NCBI RefSeq assembly: GCF_002887595.1
Contig: NZ_PEBU01000001.1
Coordinates: 496,001 to 560,000 of the forward strand
Reading direction: 5' to 3'
DNA from: Bowmanella denitrificans
Lineage (GTDB): Bacteria > Pseudomonadota > Gammaproteobacteria > Enterobacterales > Alteromonadaceae
DNA length: 64,000 nucleotides
Shown here: positions 9,312 through 17,768 of the stretch, one piece after another
Position numbering within the stretch: position 1 is the stretch's first letter
How the letters are laid out: the number at the start of each line of letters is the position of its first letter
Translations under genes and position numbers: made by a program
The notes under the pieces: model-generated
The model's database searches: none
The model's input: only the letters and a program-made list of their open reading frames with translations
Told to the model about the DNA's origin: nothing

Positions 9312-10067
9312 TCAGGTTAAGGAAAGTTGATACGCACAAATTCCCACCGAGCTGGCCAGATTCAGCGAATCAATACTACCGCATCCGGCAATAGTAAAAG
9401 CATCAGCGCTAAAGGCCTGCAGCGCTTCTGATGGCACGCCGCGGGCCTCATTACCGAACAAATAGCAGTGGTAATCAGCAAAGCCCGGCGCACTGATGTT
9501 CTGCCCTTGCAAATCCAGATAGGCAAAGCGGCTGAAGCGTTGCGGCAGCTCGTCCAGCAAAACATCCTGCTCAACAGGCAGATGGAATATCGCGCCCATA
9601 CTGGCGCGCACCACTTTGGAATTAAACGGGTCGACACTGTTGGGGCTTAGCAGTAAACGAAACTGTCCAAACCAGGCCAGGGTACGAATAATAGTGCCCA
9701 GATTACCCGGGTCCTGCACCTCATGCAGATAAATACAACGTTCACCCTGTTGCGGCGCTGGCAGGCTGCGCTGTTCTGGCAATGGCACACAGGCAATCAT
9801 GCCCTGTGGGGTTTTGGTATCACTGAGCTGGGCCATCTGTTTTTCATTTAGCACTACCAATTGAAAATCCGCTGGTAGCTGGCTGGCCCAATCCTGATGC
9901 GACTCGGTGATATACAGGGTCATCCGGCCTGCATCTGCACGAGTTTTGATGGCTTTTTGCAGCTCCAGAATCAAGTGCTCGCCTTCTACAAGATAATGGC
10001 CGAATTCGGTGCGATACTTTTTCTGATGCAGCTTTTTAACGTCGTCCAGTTTCATAAAGATACCCAA
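9312..10067 (-). CDS. TrmH/SpoU-family RNA 2'-O-methyltransferase
   Basis: A 251-aa SPOUT enzyme that would transfer methyl from S-adenosylmethionine to a ribose 2'-OH in rRNA or tRNA. The N-terminal part (KKYRTEFGHYLVEGEHLI) is the SpoU substrate-binding domain. The C-terminal trefoil-knot motifs are visible: HEVQDPGNLGTIIRT (motif 1), LFGNEARGVP (motif 2) and SIDSLNLASSVGICAY (motif 3). It resembles the RlmB/TrmH branch more than TrmL. Either the ATG at 10067 or the one at 10055 (MKLDDVKK) could start it; neither has a clear Shine-Dalgarno. The exact target nucleotide cannot be assigned. Confidence 0.88.
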   Translation of the reverse strand: MGIFMKLDDVKKLHQKKYRTEFGHYLVEGEHLILELQKAIKTRADAGRMTLYITESHQDWASQLPADFQLVVLNEKQMAQLSDTKTPQGMIACVPLPEQRSLPAPQQGERCIYLHEVQDPGNLGTIIRTLAWFGQFRLLLSPNSVDPFNSKVVRASMGAIFHLPVEQDVLLDELPQRFSRFAYLDLQGQNISAPGFADYHCYLFGNEARGVPSEALQAFSADAFTIAGCGSIDSLNLASSVGICAYQLSLT

Positions 10068-10081
10068 TACAAAAAGATACT

Positions 10082-10263
10082 TACCACAGAGACACGAAGA
10101 ACACAGAGAGTGCCAATATGAGGATGTGCTTGTGCCTTATTGTTCCCCTCGACGCTCGGGCACTGTGGGAATACTGGGATGGTAGCAGAGATATTCCCCT
10201 TTACCCCGCGTCAGTTAATTCTCCAGGCTTTCCACTCTCTGTGTACTCCGTGCCTCTGTGGTT
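10082..10263. repeat. Inverted-repeat-ended element (copy 1), upstream of rlmE
   Basis: About 182 bp bounded by 30-bp imperfect inverted repeats: the left end begins TACCACAGAGACACGAAG (10082-10111) and the right end (10234-10263) is its reverse complement at about 26 of 30 positions. The CCACAGAGRCACRGAG type of end is a dispersed extragenic repeat I recall from several proteobacteria. A second copy lies at 11025-11190 with unrelated interior. The 306-bp gap between the methyltransferase and rlmE (10068-10373) consists mainly of this element; open frames through it are not convincing genes. Confidence 0.8.
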
Positions 10264-10373
10264 TGGCTTTCTGTGGTTTTTCCTTCTGCCGGCAACCCAG
10301 CCTAAGGATTTTGCAATTCAGGGGCGCAAGCTTACAATATGCGCCGTTTCAGCGACAGCAGCAGACTTATCTT

Positions 10374-10994
10374 ATGGCCAAATCAAAAACCAGTAAAAAG
10401 TGGATGGACGAACACGTAAACGATCCCTACGTGAAAAAGGCCCAGATTGACGGCTATCGTTCCCGCGCCAGTTATAAGCTGCTTGAAATCAATGAGAAAG
10501 ATAAGTTGTTTCGCCCCGGCAGTGTGGTAATGGACCTGGGCTCAGCGCCTGGTGGCTGGTCACAAATTGTCGCGCCTATTGTCGGTGATAGCGGGCGGGT
10601 GATTGCCTCGGATATTCTGCCGATGGACGGCATTGTCGGTGTTACCTTTATCCAGGGCGATTTTACCGACGAAACCGTGTACGAGCAGATTCTGCAAGCC
10701 CTGGGCGACTGCCAGGTTGATGCGGTGATTTCCGATATGGCACCGAATATGAGCGGTGTGAATACTACCGACCAGTATGCCTCTATGTATCTGGTGGAAC
10801 TGGCACTGGATATGGCCCGCAATGTTCTGAAGCCCGGCGGCAGCTTTTGTGCAAAGGTATTCCAGGGCGTGGGTTATGAGGAGTACGTTAAGGATGTACG
10901 CACTTCCTTTAATCAGGTGCTGGTGCGCAAACCGGCCGCGTCCCGCCCACGCTCCCGCGAAGTCTATCTGGTCGGCAAAGGCTTTAAGGGTTAG
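10374..10994 (+). CDS. rlmE: RlmE (FtsJ/RrmJ), 23S rRNA 2'-O-ribose methyltransferase
   Basis: Methylates the 2'-OH of U2552 in the A-loop of 23S rRNA during 50S assembly. The 206-aa product (E. coli 209) has the SAM motif [14 protein letters not shown], the [10 protein letters not shown] motif with catalytic Asp, and [10 protein letters not shown] near the start; the C-terminus [15 protein letters not shown] is diagnostic. The catalytic K-D-K-E set is consistent with [21 protein letters not shown] and SREVYLV. The frame extends upstream to 10140 but those codons come from the repeat element; the ATG at 10374 gives the family N-terminus [15 protein letters not shown]. coli has ftsH downstream; here a repeat element follows and then a convergent GTPase gene. 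Confidence 0.96.
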   Translation: MAKSKTSKKWMDEHVNDPYVKKAQIDGYRSRASYKLLEINEKDKLFRPGSVVMDLGSAPGGWSQIVAPIVGDSGRVIASDILPMDGIVGVTFIQGDFTDETVYEQILQALGDCQVDAVISDMAPNMSGVNTTDQYASMYLVELALDMARNVLKPGGSFCAKVFQGVGYEEYVKDVRTSFNQVLVRKPAASRPRSREVYLVGKGFKG

Positions 10995-11024
10995 CGGCCT
11001 TTTCTGTAAGAGAAATAAGATTTC

Positions 11025-11190
11025 ACCACAGAGACACAGAGGGCACGGAGAGATCAAGGCGATCTCTCGATTTATTTTATTGATAACTGGACGTTATACT
11101 TGTCTCTGCAGCAAATAATCGAAGGCTTCTCGCTGAGACGCTGAGGAACAATACCTTCAACCACTTCGTGTTCTCTGTGCCTCTGTGGTT
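11025..11190. repeat. Inverted-repeat-ended element (copy 2), downstream of rlmE
   Basis: About 166 bp. The left end begins ACCACAGAGACACAGAGG (from 11025) and the right end finishes CTGTGCCTCTGTGGT (to about 11189), its reverse complement with few changes. The ends match those of the 10082-10263 element while the interior differs, so the mobile or amplifying unit seems defined by its ends. It fills most of the space between rlmE and the convergent GTPase gene and could form a long hairpin that terminates both. Confidence 0.78.
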
Positions 11191-11206
11191 AATTCTGAAA
11201 TAATGA

Positions 11207-12220
11207 TTAGCATTTTTTCATGCGGCGGCTTTGTTCCTGGCGTTTTTCGGTGCGCTTTTCCTTGCGGTCCTGTTTATCCGGCGTTAATGAGCCATCTTTA
11301 AAGCGCTGCTTGCGTTTGGCCTTATCCGCCACCTTCTTGGCCGCCGCCGCTTCCATCTCGACTTTTTCCTGCATCAGCATTTCCGGGGTTTCCAGGCTAA
11401 TTCGGCCCAGCTTGCCGGATTGCAGTTCGTTCAGCAGCACTTCGCAGATTTTATGCAGATTAACCCGCCCACCGCTCATAATGGCGCCGCGCTTTCTAGC
11501 GGCCGCTTCGAGAAATTCCAGCTCAGTATCTGGCAATTCTTCCAGTTTAAAGCGCTCCTGCATTTGCGTCGGATAGGCTTTGATCAAATAGTCGGCGGCG
11601 TAAAAGCCGACATCGTCGTATTCCATGGCGGTATTCTTTACCGCCCCGGAGGCGGCCAGACGATAAATAGAATTGGGGTTTTCCAGCTTGGGCCAGAGCA
11701 CGCCGGGGGTGTCATACAACACAATGCCGCTGCCCAGATTAATGCGCTGCTGGTTCTTGGTCACCGCCGGTTCATTACCGGTTTTAGCAATAACTCGTTC
11801 GGCCAGAATATTGATCAGGGTAGATTTGCCCACATTGGGAATACCGGTGATCATGGCATTAATGGCTTTTACCGAGGCATCTTTTTGCGCACAGATGCTG
11901 CGCACCAGTTGCATAATCTGTTTACTTTCTGCCGGTTTATCGCTGGAGGTGGTAATGGTTTTTACCCCGCGCTCACTTTCCAGATGGGCCTGCCAGCGGG
12001 CGGTAATATCCGGGTCGGCCAAATCGTATTTGTTCAGGATCTTAAGGCAAGGCTTGTCACCACGAATCTTGGCGATTTCAGGGTTCTCGCTGGAATAGGG
12101 GATACGTGCATCCAATACCTCGATCAGAATATCTACCTGATGCAAAGACTCTTTTATTTCTTTCAGGGCCTTATGCATATGCCCGGGAAACCACTGTAAC
12201 GCCACGTCGACCACCTTCAT
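11207..12220 (-). CDS. ylqF: Circularly permuted ribosome-assembly GTPase (YlqF/RbgA family)
   Basis: A GTPase of about 337 aa that acts in late 50S ribosome maturation in its family. The order of motifs is permuted: G4 NKYD comes first, then the G1 P-loop GIPNVGKST, then G3 DTPGV. The N-terminus LQWFPGHMHKA is the family hallmark, and the C-terminal ANTAR-like RNA-binding domain ends in a very basic tail (KAKRKQRFKDGSL through RRMKKC) expected to contact rRNA. The frame is open to 12370, but that extension overlaps the neighbouring PepSY gene and has no family sequence; the ATG at 12220 (or 12238) gives the usual start. The context of two RNA methyltransferase genes fits ribosome biogenesis. 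Confidence 0.92.
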   Translation of the reverse strand: MKVVDVALQWFPGHMHKALKEIKESLHQVDILIEVLDARIPYSSENPEIAKIRGDKPCLKILNKYDLADPDITARWQAHLESERGVKTITTSSDKPAESKQIMQLVRSICAQKDASVKAINAMITGIPNVGKSTLINILAERVIAKTGNEPAVTKNQQRINLGSGIVLYDTPGVLWPKLENPNSIYRLAASGAVKNTAMEYDDVGFYAADYLIKAYPTQMQERFKLEELPDTELEFLEAAARKRGAIMSGGRVNLHKICEVLLNELQSGKLGRISLETPEMLMQEKVEMEAAAAKKVADKAKRKQRFKDGSLTPDKQDRKEKRTEKRQEQSRRMKKC

Positions 12221-12285
12221 CAAACCAATTGCCGGCATTCTACTTGATTTACCGACTTTATTTGGATTTCTGTTGTCAGTGCAGC

Positions 12286-13677
12286 TTAGTCCAATGCCGG
12301 TCTTCTGACGACCACCAACCAGTCCAGTAAAATAATGCCCAGCAAAGACAATGCAGAAAGTGGGAAGCACAGCGCTACCAGCAACATCAGAGCGGCAGCC
12401 GCGTTACTGTAAGAGGGCTCGGCCTGAGGGGGCGCAGCCAGTGCTCGGCGTTTGGGACGCCGCTTCCACCACAATATCAGGCCGCTGATGGTCAGCAGCA
12501 AAATCAGGCAAACCAGCAACACATTCAGCAGCCAGTTCGATACTCCCAAATCACCCTGGTGAAATGGAATGGAAGCGGCCATGGCCTGTCCCATCAAGGG
12601 GTAATCAGCAAAGCGGATATCCGCCAGTACCTCGGCATTGGATTTATCCAGATGTACAATGCGTTCTTGCAAGGGGTTGTTGATATCCCCGGCCATGGTG
12701 GTGGCGGAAATAGTCCACACGCCGCTGTCATCCAACGGGAAATGCACCCTATAGGTAGTCAAGCCCTGCTGAGCGGCAATAGCGACAACCTGATCAAGAT
12801 CCAGCGCTTCAAGGCGGCCCGCCGATGCAGGCATAAGGGTTTGCTCCATGGCCCAGGGCACCTGATGCATGCCTGCATGATTCATGCTCTGATGCTGTTC
12901 CGCACTTTTTGCGCCCTTAAAACTGGTACCTGGCAATGAGCCCCAGGGTTGCACCAGCATACCGCCCCAGACATTGGTCCAGGCCAGCCCGGACAGCAGG
13001 AAAAACAGCAGCGGCAAGGTTACCGCCAACCCCACCACTTTGTGGATCTGCCGCCACTGGCTGCGACTGGCCGGGCACCAATGAATACTTAAAGATCGCC
13101 ATCCGGTTCTGGGCCAGGCCAGATAAAGCCCGGACAGCACCATCAGAACACCCAGCCCTGCTGCGGTCTCAATCAATGCATCACCCAGTTTGCCCAAAAA
13201 CAAACTGCCATGCAGATCTTTCAGCCAGTTATACAAGCTGTGAGCAGGCTGCTGGCTGGCCAGAATCTCGCCGTTGTAGGGATGAATAAACACCTGTTCA
13301 CCACCTGCGCCATGGCCAGCATGGCCGCCCTGATGATGAGCTGCCGGTTGCAGATAAAACTGCGCGGCACTGCTGGCATTGTGCGGCGCAATATACAATT
13401 TAACGCTGGCATCAGGGTAATGCTGGCGGACCACTGCCAGCAACTGTGAGGCTGGCAGTGGTTTGGCGTTTTCCTCTACCTGTAAACTGGATTGGGCAAA
13501 CAACGACTCGGGTGGTTTGCTCAGCAGCATTAGCAGTCCGCTTAACAGCAGTATCAGCATAAATGGCACCACCAGCAGCCCGGCATAATAGTGCCAGCGC
13601 CAGACCGCCTGATAAAACCGGCCATTTTGTTTGCCTGTCGGCAGGGGCTCCGACTTATCGATAGCAGTGCTTAACAC
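12286..13677 (-). CDS. PepSY-associated multi-helix membrane protein, His/Met-rich
   Basis: A 463-aa inner-membrane protein of the PepSY-TM/PiuB type. It has a TM helix at about 33-52, a periplasmic PepSY region, a TM pair near 170-190 and 215-235, a second periplasmic part, and C-terminal helices near 385-405 and 430-455. Relatives act beside TonB receptors in reduction or release of imported metal. Two stretches look metal-binding: HHQGGHAGHG (114-123) and HQSMNHAGMHQ (262-272), more like copper than siderophore iron. The GTG start overlaps nothing but directly follows the receptor's TAA (TAAGTG), with GGATGGGG as ribosome site, so the two are cotranscribed. Function in copper handling is inferred. 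Confidence 0.85.
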   Translation of the reverse strand: MLSTAIDKSEPLPTGKQNGRFYQAVWRWHYYAGLLVVPFMLILLLSGLLMLLSKPPESLFAQSSLQVEENAKPLPASQLLAVVRQHYPDASVKLYIAPHNASSAAQFYLQPAAHHQGGHAGHGAGGEQVFIHPYNGEILASQQPAHSLYNWLKDLHGSLFLGKLGDALIETAAGLGVLMVLSGLYLAWPRTGWRSLSIHWCPASRSQWRQIHKVVGLAVTLPLLFFLLSGLAWTNVWGGMLVQPWGSLPGTSFKGAKSAEQHQSMNHAGMHQVPWAMEQTLMPASAGRLEALDLDQVVAIAAQQGLTTYRVHFPLDDSGVWTISATTMAGDINNPLQERIVHLDKSNAEVLADIRFADYPLMGQAMAASIPFHQGDLGVSNWLLNVLLVCLILLLTISGLILWWKRRPKRRALAAPPQAEPSYSNAAAALMLLVALCFPLSALSLLGIILLDWLVVVRRPALD

Positions 13678-15750
13678 TTAAAACCCCATCCTGAAACCGG
13701 CATAAAAAGAACGGGGTTCACCGGCCTGTAAAATCGCCGCATCAGCACTGGCCTGATTTCTGACACTGACCAGTGACACATAGGCGCGATCGGTCAGGTT
13801 GCGCAGCTCGGCAAAAATCTCCCAACTCTTGCCGCTGTAACCACCGCGCAATCCCAGCAGACTGTAGCCGTCAACCTCGTAGCTGTTGTTAAAATCGGCA
13901 TAACGCGCATCCACTTTGTCAAAGGTGGGGCCAATAAACCAGCCATTGTCGTGCCGGTAAATCACCTCACCTCTGAGTACATACCCCGGTGCGGAGGGCA
14001 ACGTATTGTTGCCATAGTGGCTATCCTTGTCGAAGGAGAATTCATTCAGGGTCAGACTGAGTTTAGGTTCGAGCCGATGCGCGCCTTTGCCAAGCGCCAG
14101 GCTGGCTGCCAACATCGCTTCCAGTCCGGCATGAATGGTGTTATCCACATTGGTGGCCAAGCTGGTTCCTGGTGCATCCGGATCGTCCACCGACAAAATC
14201 TCATCCTGCAATCTGGCGTAATACAGCGCCAACTCCCAATGCCATAGCCCACTTTGCCCCAGGTTATTACTGCCGCGGCTACCTATCTCAATCACTTCGC
14301 CCTGCATGGCCTTAAGAGCGCTGTCATCGGGGCTGGCATCGTCTTCCAGTTCGTAATTTGTCGGCGGCTCGTATAAACGACTGAGATTAGTAAAGACTTC
14401 GATATTGTCATGCCACTGATAAATCAGACCAAGCCTGGGATTAACACTTTGATAGTCAGCATCCGGGTGGTACAAAGCACCAGTGTCGACATTCAGGTTG
14501 CGCACCTCGCGGCTGGTCAGCACGCCCTGCACGCCGTAAATCAGCTTCCAGTTTGGCGCAAATTGCCAGCGATCCACTACAAAGGCTTCCAGACTGTCGG
14601 CATCATTGTCCACCCTGGTCATCAGCTCGGTTCTGCGCCCCTTGTCATGACGGTAATTTCCGCCTTTGACACTGGTCTGGCCGTAATTCAGCCCCATTAA
14701 CACATCATGCGCATGCCATTGATGGTTGTAGCGCAGCGACAAGCCGCTATTGTGCTGGTCGGTGTCAATCAGCAGGCTGAAGAACGGGTTATACACTATG
14801 GGGTGATACAGGGCCTGCTGCTCGTGGGACAATCCCACCGACAAGCTGCTGACGGGACTGATATCCCACTGCGTTTTACTGGCTACGCGCCAGCTACGCA
14901 CATTGTATTGATAATGCCCAAGCTCAGCACCGGCCTGGCCCTGATATGGGTCCTGATCAAACTCAGCACGGCTTAGTGCGCCAGGCAGTTCCTGATCGTT
15001 GTCGATATAGGTCAGATACAAGCGGGTGGCAAGATTATCACTGGCCTGCCAGCCGCCATTGGCATACAGGCTTTGCCTGTTTTGTTGCTGATGGCCGCGA
15101 AAACCATCCCACTTGCGACTTTCCAAAGTGACCACCCCATCCAGATTACCGCTCACCTTAGCCGCACTTAAGCGCCCTTGCCAAAGACCATGGCTGCCGC
15201 CGTTTATCACCAGTTGCAGTGGCTCTAAATCATGGGCCGTGGGGGAAATGAAATCAATCGCGCCGCCCAGTGTGCTGGCGCCATAAGTCAGTGCATTGGC
15301 ACCGCGTGCTACCACCGCATAACGGGTACTTAGCGGGTCAACGCTGCGATTGTGATTATTGCCGTCGGCGGCGGTGATGGGCAGGCCGTCCTGCAACAAT
15401 TTGATGCCGTTGCCGTCATAACTAGTGGCGTCCAGATTCGAGCCCCGGCTGGAAAAAAAACTGGAGTCGCCGGTGGAGCCGCTGGCCACCCAAAGGCCAG
15501 GTACAAAGCGCAGCATATCGGCCAGATTCGCCACATTGCGCTGATAAAAGTCTTCGCTGTCGACAATGCTGACGCCGCCTGGCGTTAAGGCTTGCTCCGA
15601 CTCAATATCCAGCTTGCTCTGTGCGCCTTGTACCAATATGCGTTCGAGTGGCTGATTATGGTTATCAGGGTTGGCATCATCCGCATAGGCTTGTGGTATC
15701 AGGCATAGGGCAAGGCAACTTGCCAAAAGGGTGCGCCGGCTGGTGAGCAT
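13678..15750 (-). CDS. TonB-dependent outer-membrane receptor, probable metal uptake
   Basis: A 690-aa receptor that would import a metal chelate or metal ion using TonB energy. A signal peptide (MLTSRRTLLASCLALCL..QAYA) is followed by the plug domain (about 45-160: SIVDSEDFYQRN, LADMLRFVPGLWV, SSRGS, then ARGANALTYGASTLGGAIDF) and a 22-strand barrel ending in Phe (YAGFRMGF). The start at 15750 is preferred over the longer frame to 15837 because it gives the signal peptide and has AAGGGAAA before it. It is immediately upstream of the His/Met-rich PepSY gene and divergent from a copper chaperone, so copper is the favoured substrate, though ferric-siderophore uptake remains possible. Confidence 0.92.
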   Translation of the reverse strand: MLTSRRTLLASCLALCLIPQAYADDANPDNHNQPLERILVQGAQSKLDIESEQALTPGGVSIVDSEDFYQRNVANLADMLRFVPGLWVASGSTGDSSFFSSRGSNLDATSYDGNGIKLLQDGLPITAADGNNHNRSVDPLSTRYAVVARGANALTYGASTLGGAIDFISPTAHDLEPLQLVINGGSHGLWQGRLSAAKVSGNLDGVVTLESRKWDGFRGHQQQNRQSLYANGGWQASDNLATRLYLTYIDNDQELPGALSRAEFDQDPYQGQAGAELGHYQYNVRSWRVASKTQWDISPVSSLSVGLSHEQQALYHPIVYNPFFSLLIDTDQHNSGLSLRYNHQWHAHDVLMGLNYGQTSVKGGNYRHDKGRRTELMTRVDNDADSLEAFVVDRWQFAPNWKLIYGVQGVLTSREVRNLNVDTGALYHPDADYQSVNPRLGLIYQWHDNIEVFTNLSRLYEPPTNYELEDDASPDDSALKAMQGEVIEIGSRGSNNLGQSGLWHWELALYYARLQDEILSVDDPDAPGTSLATNVDNTIHAGLEAMLAASLALGKGAHRLEPKLSLTLNEFSFDKDSHYGNNTLPSAPGYVLRGEVIYRHDNGWFIGPTFDKVDARYADFNNSYEVDGYSLLGLRGGYSGKSWEIFAELRNLTDRAYVSLVSVRNQASADAAILQAGEPRSFYAGFRMGF

Positions 15751-15811
15751 TGTGTTTCCCTTGCTTGTCAGTGAGTTAGAAAACCATACTGAAAAAAGCC
15801 ATTGAGGGGGA

Positions 15812-15828
15812 TGCGACAAAATGTCGCA
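15812..15828. promoter_or_regulatory. RegA/PrrA-type site, perfect palindrome TGCGACA-AAA-TGTCGCA
   Basis: A 7-3-7 perfect inverted repeat containing GCGAC-N5-GTCGC, which matches the loose GCGNC-N(x)-GNCGC pattern recalled for RegA/PrrA binding sites. It lies between the divergent TonB receptor and copper-chaperone genes. A RegA homologue is encoded 2 kb downstream. Confidence 0.62.
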
Positions 15829-15854
15829 GGTGGCCAATTTGGCTGGCTTTAAGG

Positions 15855-15871
15855 TGCGACAATATGCCGCA
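15855..15871. promoter_or_regulatory. Second RegA/PrrA-type site, TGCGACA-ATA-TGCCGCA
   Basis: The same 17-bp palindrome with one mismatch, centred 43 bp (about four helical turns) from the first. Two phased copies in a 187-bp divergent promoter region are hard to explain by chance and suggest cooperative binding of one regulator to both promoters. Confidence 0.6.
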
Positions 15872-15937
15872 TTGCCTGCGGCGCCGGAGTTTTTACAATA
15901 AGTCGTATCATCCTGTTGATAGAAAACGGATTTCCAG

Positions 15938-16426
15938 ATGCGTCATGTATTGAGATTACTGCTGACCCTGCCTTTTGCACTGCTGTCTGTCAGCGCCTTT
16001 ACCCACAGTTATGCCAACAGCAAACTCAGCATTGACCATCCCTGGGCACGGCCCACCCTGGCGGTCACCGGCACTGGTGCGGTATATCTGAATATCGACA
16101 ATCCGCAAAGCCAGGACGAAAAGTTAATCGCTGCCACAGTCGCAGACACCCTGGCAACCAGTGTGCAAATTCACCAAACCCTGCACCAGGATGACATGAC
16201 CATGATGCGGGAAGCCAAAGACGGCATTCTGATCGCGGCCAACAGTAATCTGCATTTAACGCCGGGCGGCACCCACATTATGCTGATTGGCCTGAAGACC
16301 CAGTTAAAAGAAGGGGATACCTTTCCCCTGACCTTGCACTTCGCCCGCAGCGGCCAACTGGAAGTTCAGGTGAAAGTGGAAGACAACCCCAACGCCTCCA
16401 CCATGCAGCATCATCACCATCACTGA
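15938..16426 (+). CDS. Periplasmic copper chaperone, PCuAC family (DUF461), with natural His tail
   Basis: A 162-aa secreted protein (signal peptide to about residue 27, LSVSAFTHSYA). PCuAC proteins carry Cu(I) to cytochrome oxidase assembly or uptake systems. The domain shows IDHPWARPT at its start, the ligand region VQIHQTLHQDDMTMM and the HxM pair in GGTHIMLIGLK. The very C-terminus is MQHHHHH, a natural five-histidine tail likely to add a Cu(II) site, also known from some family members. It is divergent from a TonB receptor and followed by a large terminator and then regB-regA, placing it in a copper/redox module. Two RegA-like palindromes lie upstream. Confidence 0.9.
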   Translation: MRHVLRLLLTLPFALLSVSAFTHSYANSKLSIDHPWARPTLAVTGTGAVYLNIDNPQSQDEKLIAATVADTLATSVQIHQTLHQDDMTMMREAKDGILIAANSNLHLTPGGTHIMLIGLKTQLKEGDTFPLTLHFARSGQLEVQVKVEDNPNASTMQHHHHH

Positions 16427-16466
16427 CAGCCGTAAAAAAAGCGGTAAACTGGTGAATAATTTTTTG

Positions 16467-16513
16467 CCACCGGGGCGGTTTCTGCTCGGATCGCCCTGGT
16501 GGACTTCTTTTTG
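16467..16513 (+). terminator. Rho-independent terminator after the copper chaperone gene
   Basis: CCACCGGGGCG (16467-16477) pairs with CGCCCTGGTGG (16492-16502) to give a long GC-rich stem with one internal mismatch and a 14-base loop, followed by ACTTCTTTTTG. It separates the chaperone from regB, but read-through would make them one transcript. Confidence 0.75.
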
Positions 16514-16529
16514 AATTGGATATCACCGG

Positions 16530-17768
16530 ATGCTGACGCAGTATTTGCAGACCAACCGCCACCTGTTGCAACTGATTAAACTCAGATATGGCTTTATCCT
16601 GCTGCAATTGCTGGCCATTCTGCTGTCACAACACTGGTTCGACATTGAACTACCCTATCACAGCTTAAAGGCGGTAGTGGCCGTTGAGCTAACCGTGAAT
16701 ATGCTGCTGTATTTTTGCTACCGGGGTAACCGCAATGCGCATCCCGCCGAGTATTTATTACAGGTGCTGCTGGATATTCTGTTTTTGACCCTGCTGTTGT
16801 ATTTTGCCGGCGGCGCCACCAACCCTTTTGTGTCCCTGTTACTTTTACCTGTGGCCATTGCTGCCGTCACCTTGTCTCGTCGCTTGCTATTACTGGTCAG
16901 TCTGGCGGCCTTAACGGCTTATACCGCGCTGCTGCTGAGCATTAATCCCCATCAGTTGCACAATATGGATATGCAGCAGCACTTTATCGGCATGTGGGTG
17001 AACTTTGTATTATCCGCACTGGTAGTGGTATTAGTGGTGGCGTCGCTAGCCAGAGCCATGCAACGTCAGGAGCGCTTTTTCAGCCAGCAGCGCGAGGAAC
17101 AGTTGCGCCAGGAACAACTGGTGGCCCTGGGTACCACGGCGGCGCAGTTTGCCCATCATATGGCTACGCCATTGTCTACGGCTACGCTGCTGACCGAAGA
17201 GCTTCAGGAAGACCTGGCAGATCATCCCCCGGTGCTGCAGCAATTGCAGCAACAGTTGCAACACTGCAGCCGTCATCTGCAGGATTTTCGCGCCATTGCC
17301 GAAGAGGTGAAGCTCAATCGCAAACGCGATATCCCCGTTACCCTGCTGTTCAAACAATTACAGGACGAAGTGCAGCTGAATTTTGCCGATATTCAGCCCC
17401 AGTACCAATTGGCAGAACAAAACAATCTGGCAGTTCGCGCCGATACCACCTTACTGCCCGCCTTGTTGAATCTGATTCAAAACGCGGCGCAGGCCAGCCG
17501 AAGAAATCACCAGCAAAGCATTCAGTTGCGCAGCCAGGTAAACGGGCAGCAGTTGACGTTGCAAATCAGGGACTATGGTCGGGGCTTGCCGCCACAGAAT
17601 CTACTGGCATTGGGAGCCAGCCTGGTGGAAAGTGAACAGGGCCTGGGCATGGGTGTATTGCTCAGCCACGCCACGCTGGAGCGCCTGGGCGCACAGTTGA
17701 AGCTTTACAATCATAAAGAGGGTGGTGCGGTGGCAGAGGTCAGTATTGGCCTGGTGGCAGTACAATGA
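16530..17768 (+). CDS. regB: RegB/PrrB-type redox-sensing histidine kinase
   Basis: A 412-aa membrane kinase. Six hydrophobic segments lie before residue 172, and GGATNPF at 94-100 is the quinone-binding GGXXNPF signature of RegB. The H-box is LVALGTTAAQFAHHMATPL with His209 as phosphoacceptor (RegB has AHELGTPL). Cys246 (LQHCSRHL) aligns with the redox-active linker cysteine of RegB. The HATPase part has NLIQNAAQAS (N box), DYGRGLP (G1) and EQGLGMGVLLS (G2). Known RegB reports quinone and redox state to RegA to control respiration genes. The next gene overlaps by 4 bp and is the partner. Placement beside PCuAC fits terminal-oxidase copper supply. Confidence 0.92.
   Translation: MLTQYLQTNRHLLQLIKLRYGFILLQLLAILLSQHWFDIELPYHSLKAVVAVELTVNMLLYFCYRGNRNAHPAEYLLQVLLDILFLTLLLYFAGGATNPFVSLLLLPVAIAAVTLSRRLLLLVSLAALTAYTALLLSINPHQLHNMDMQQHFIGMWVNFVLSALVVVLVVASLARAMQRQERFFSQQREEQLRQEQLVALGTTAAQFAHHMATPLSTATLLTEELQEDLADHPPVLQQLQQQLQHCSRHLQDFRAIAEEVKLNRKRDIPVTLLFKQLQDEVQLNFADIQPQYQLAEQNNLAVRADTTLLPALLNLIQNAAQASRRNHQQSIQLRSQVNGQQLTLQIRDYGRGLPPQNLLALGASLVESEQGLGMGVLLSHATLERLGAQLKLYNHKEGGAVAEVSIGLVAVQ

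Noticed and set aside
10140-10373. N-terminal extension of rlmE by about 78 codons
   Set aside because: The extension is encoded by the repeat element and is absent from the family; the ATG at 10374 gives the normal start.
12221-12370. N-terminal extension of the YlqF-like GTPase
   Set aside because: Overlaps the 3' end of the PepSY gene on the same strand and has no family sequence.
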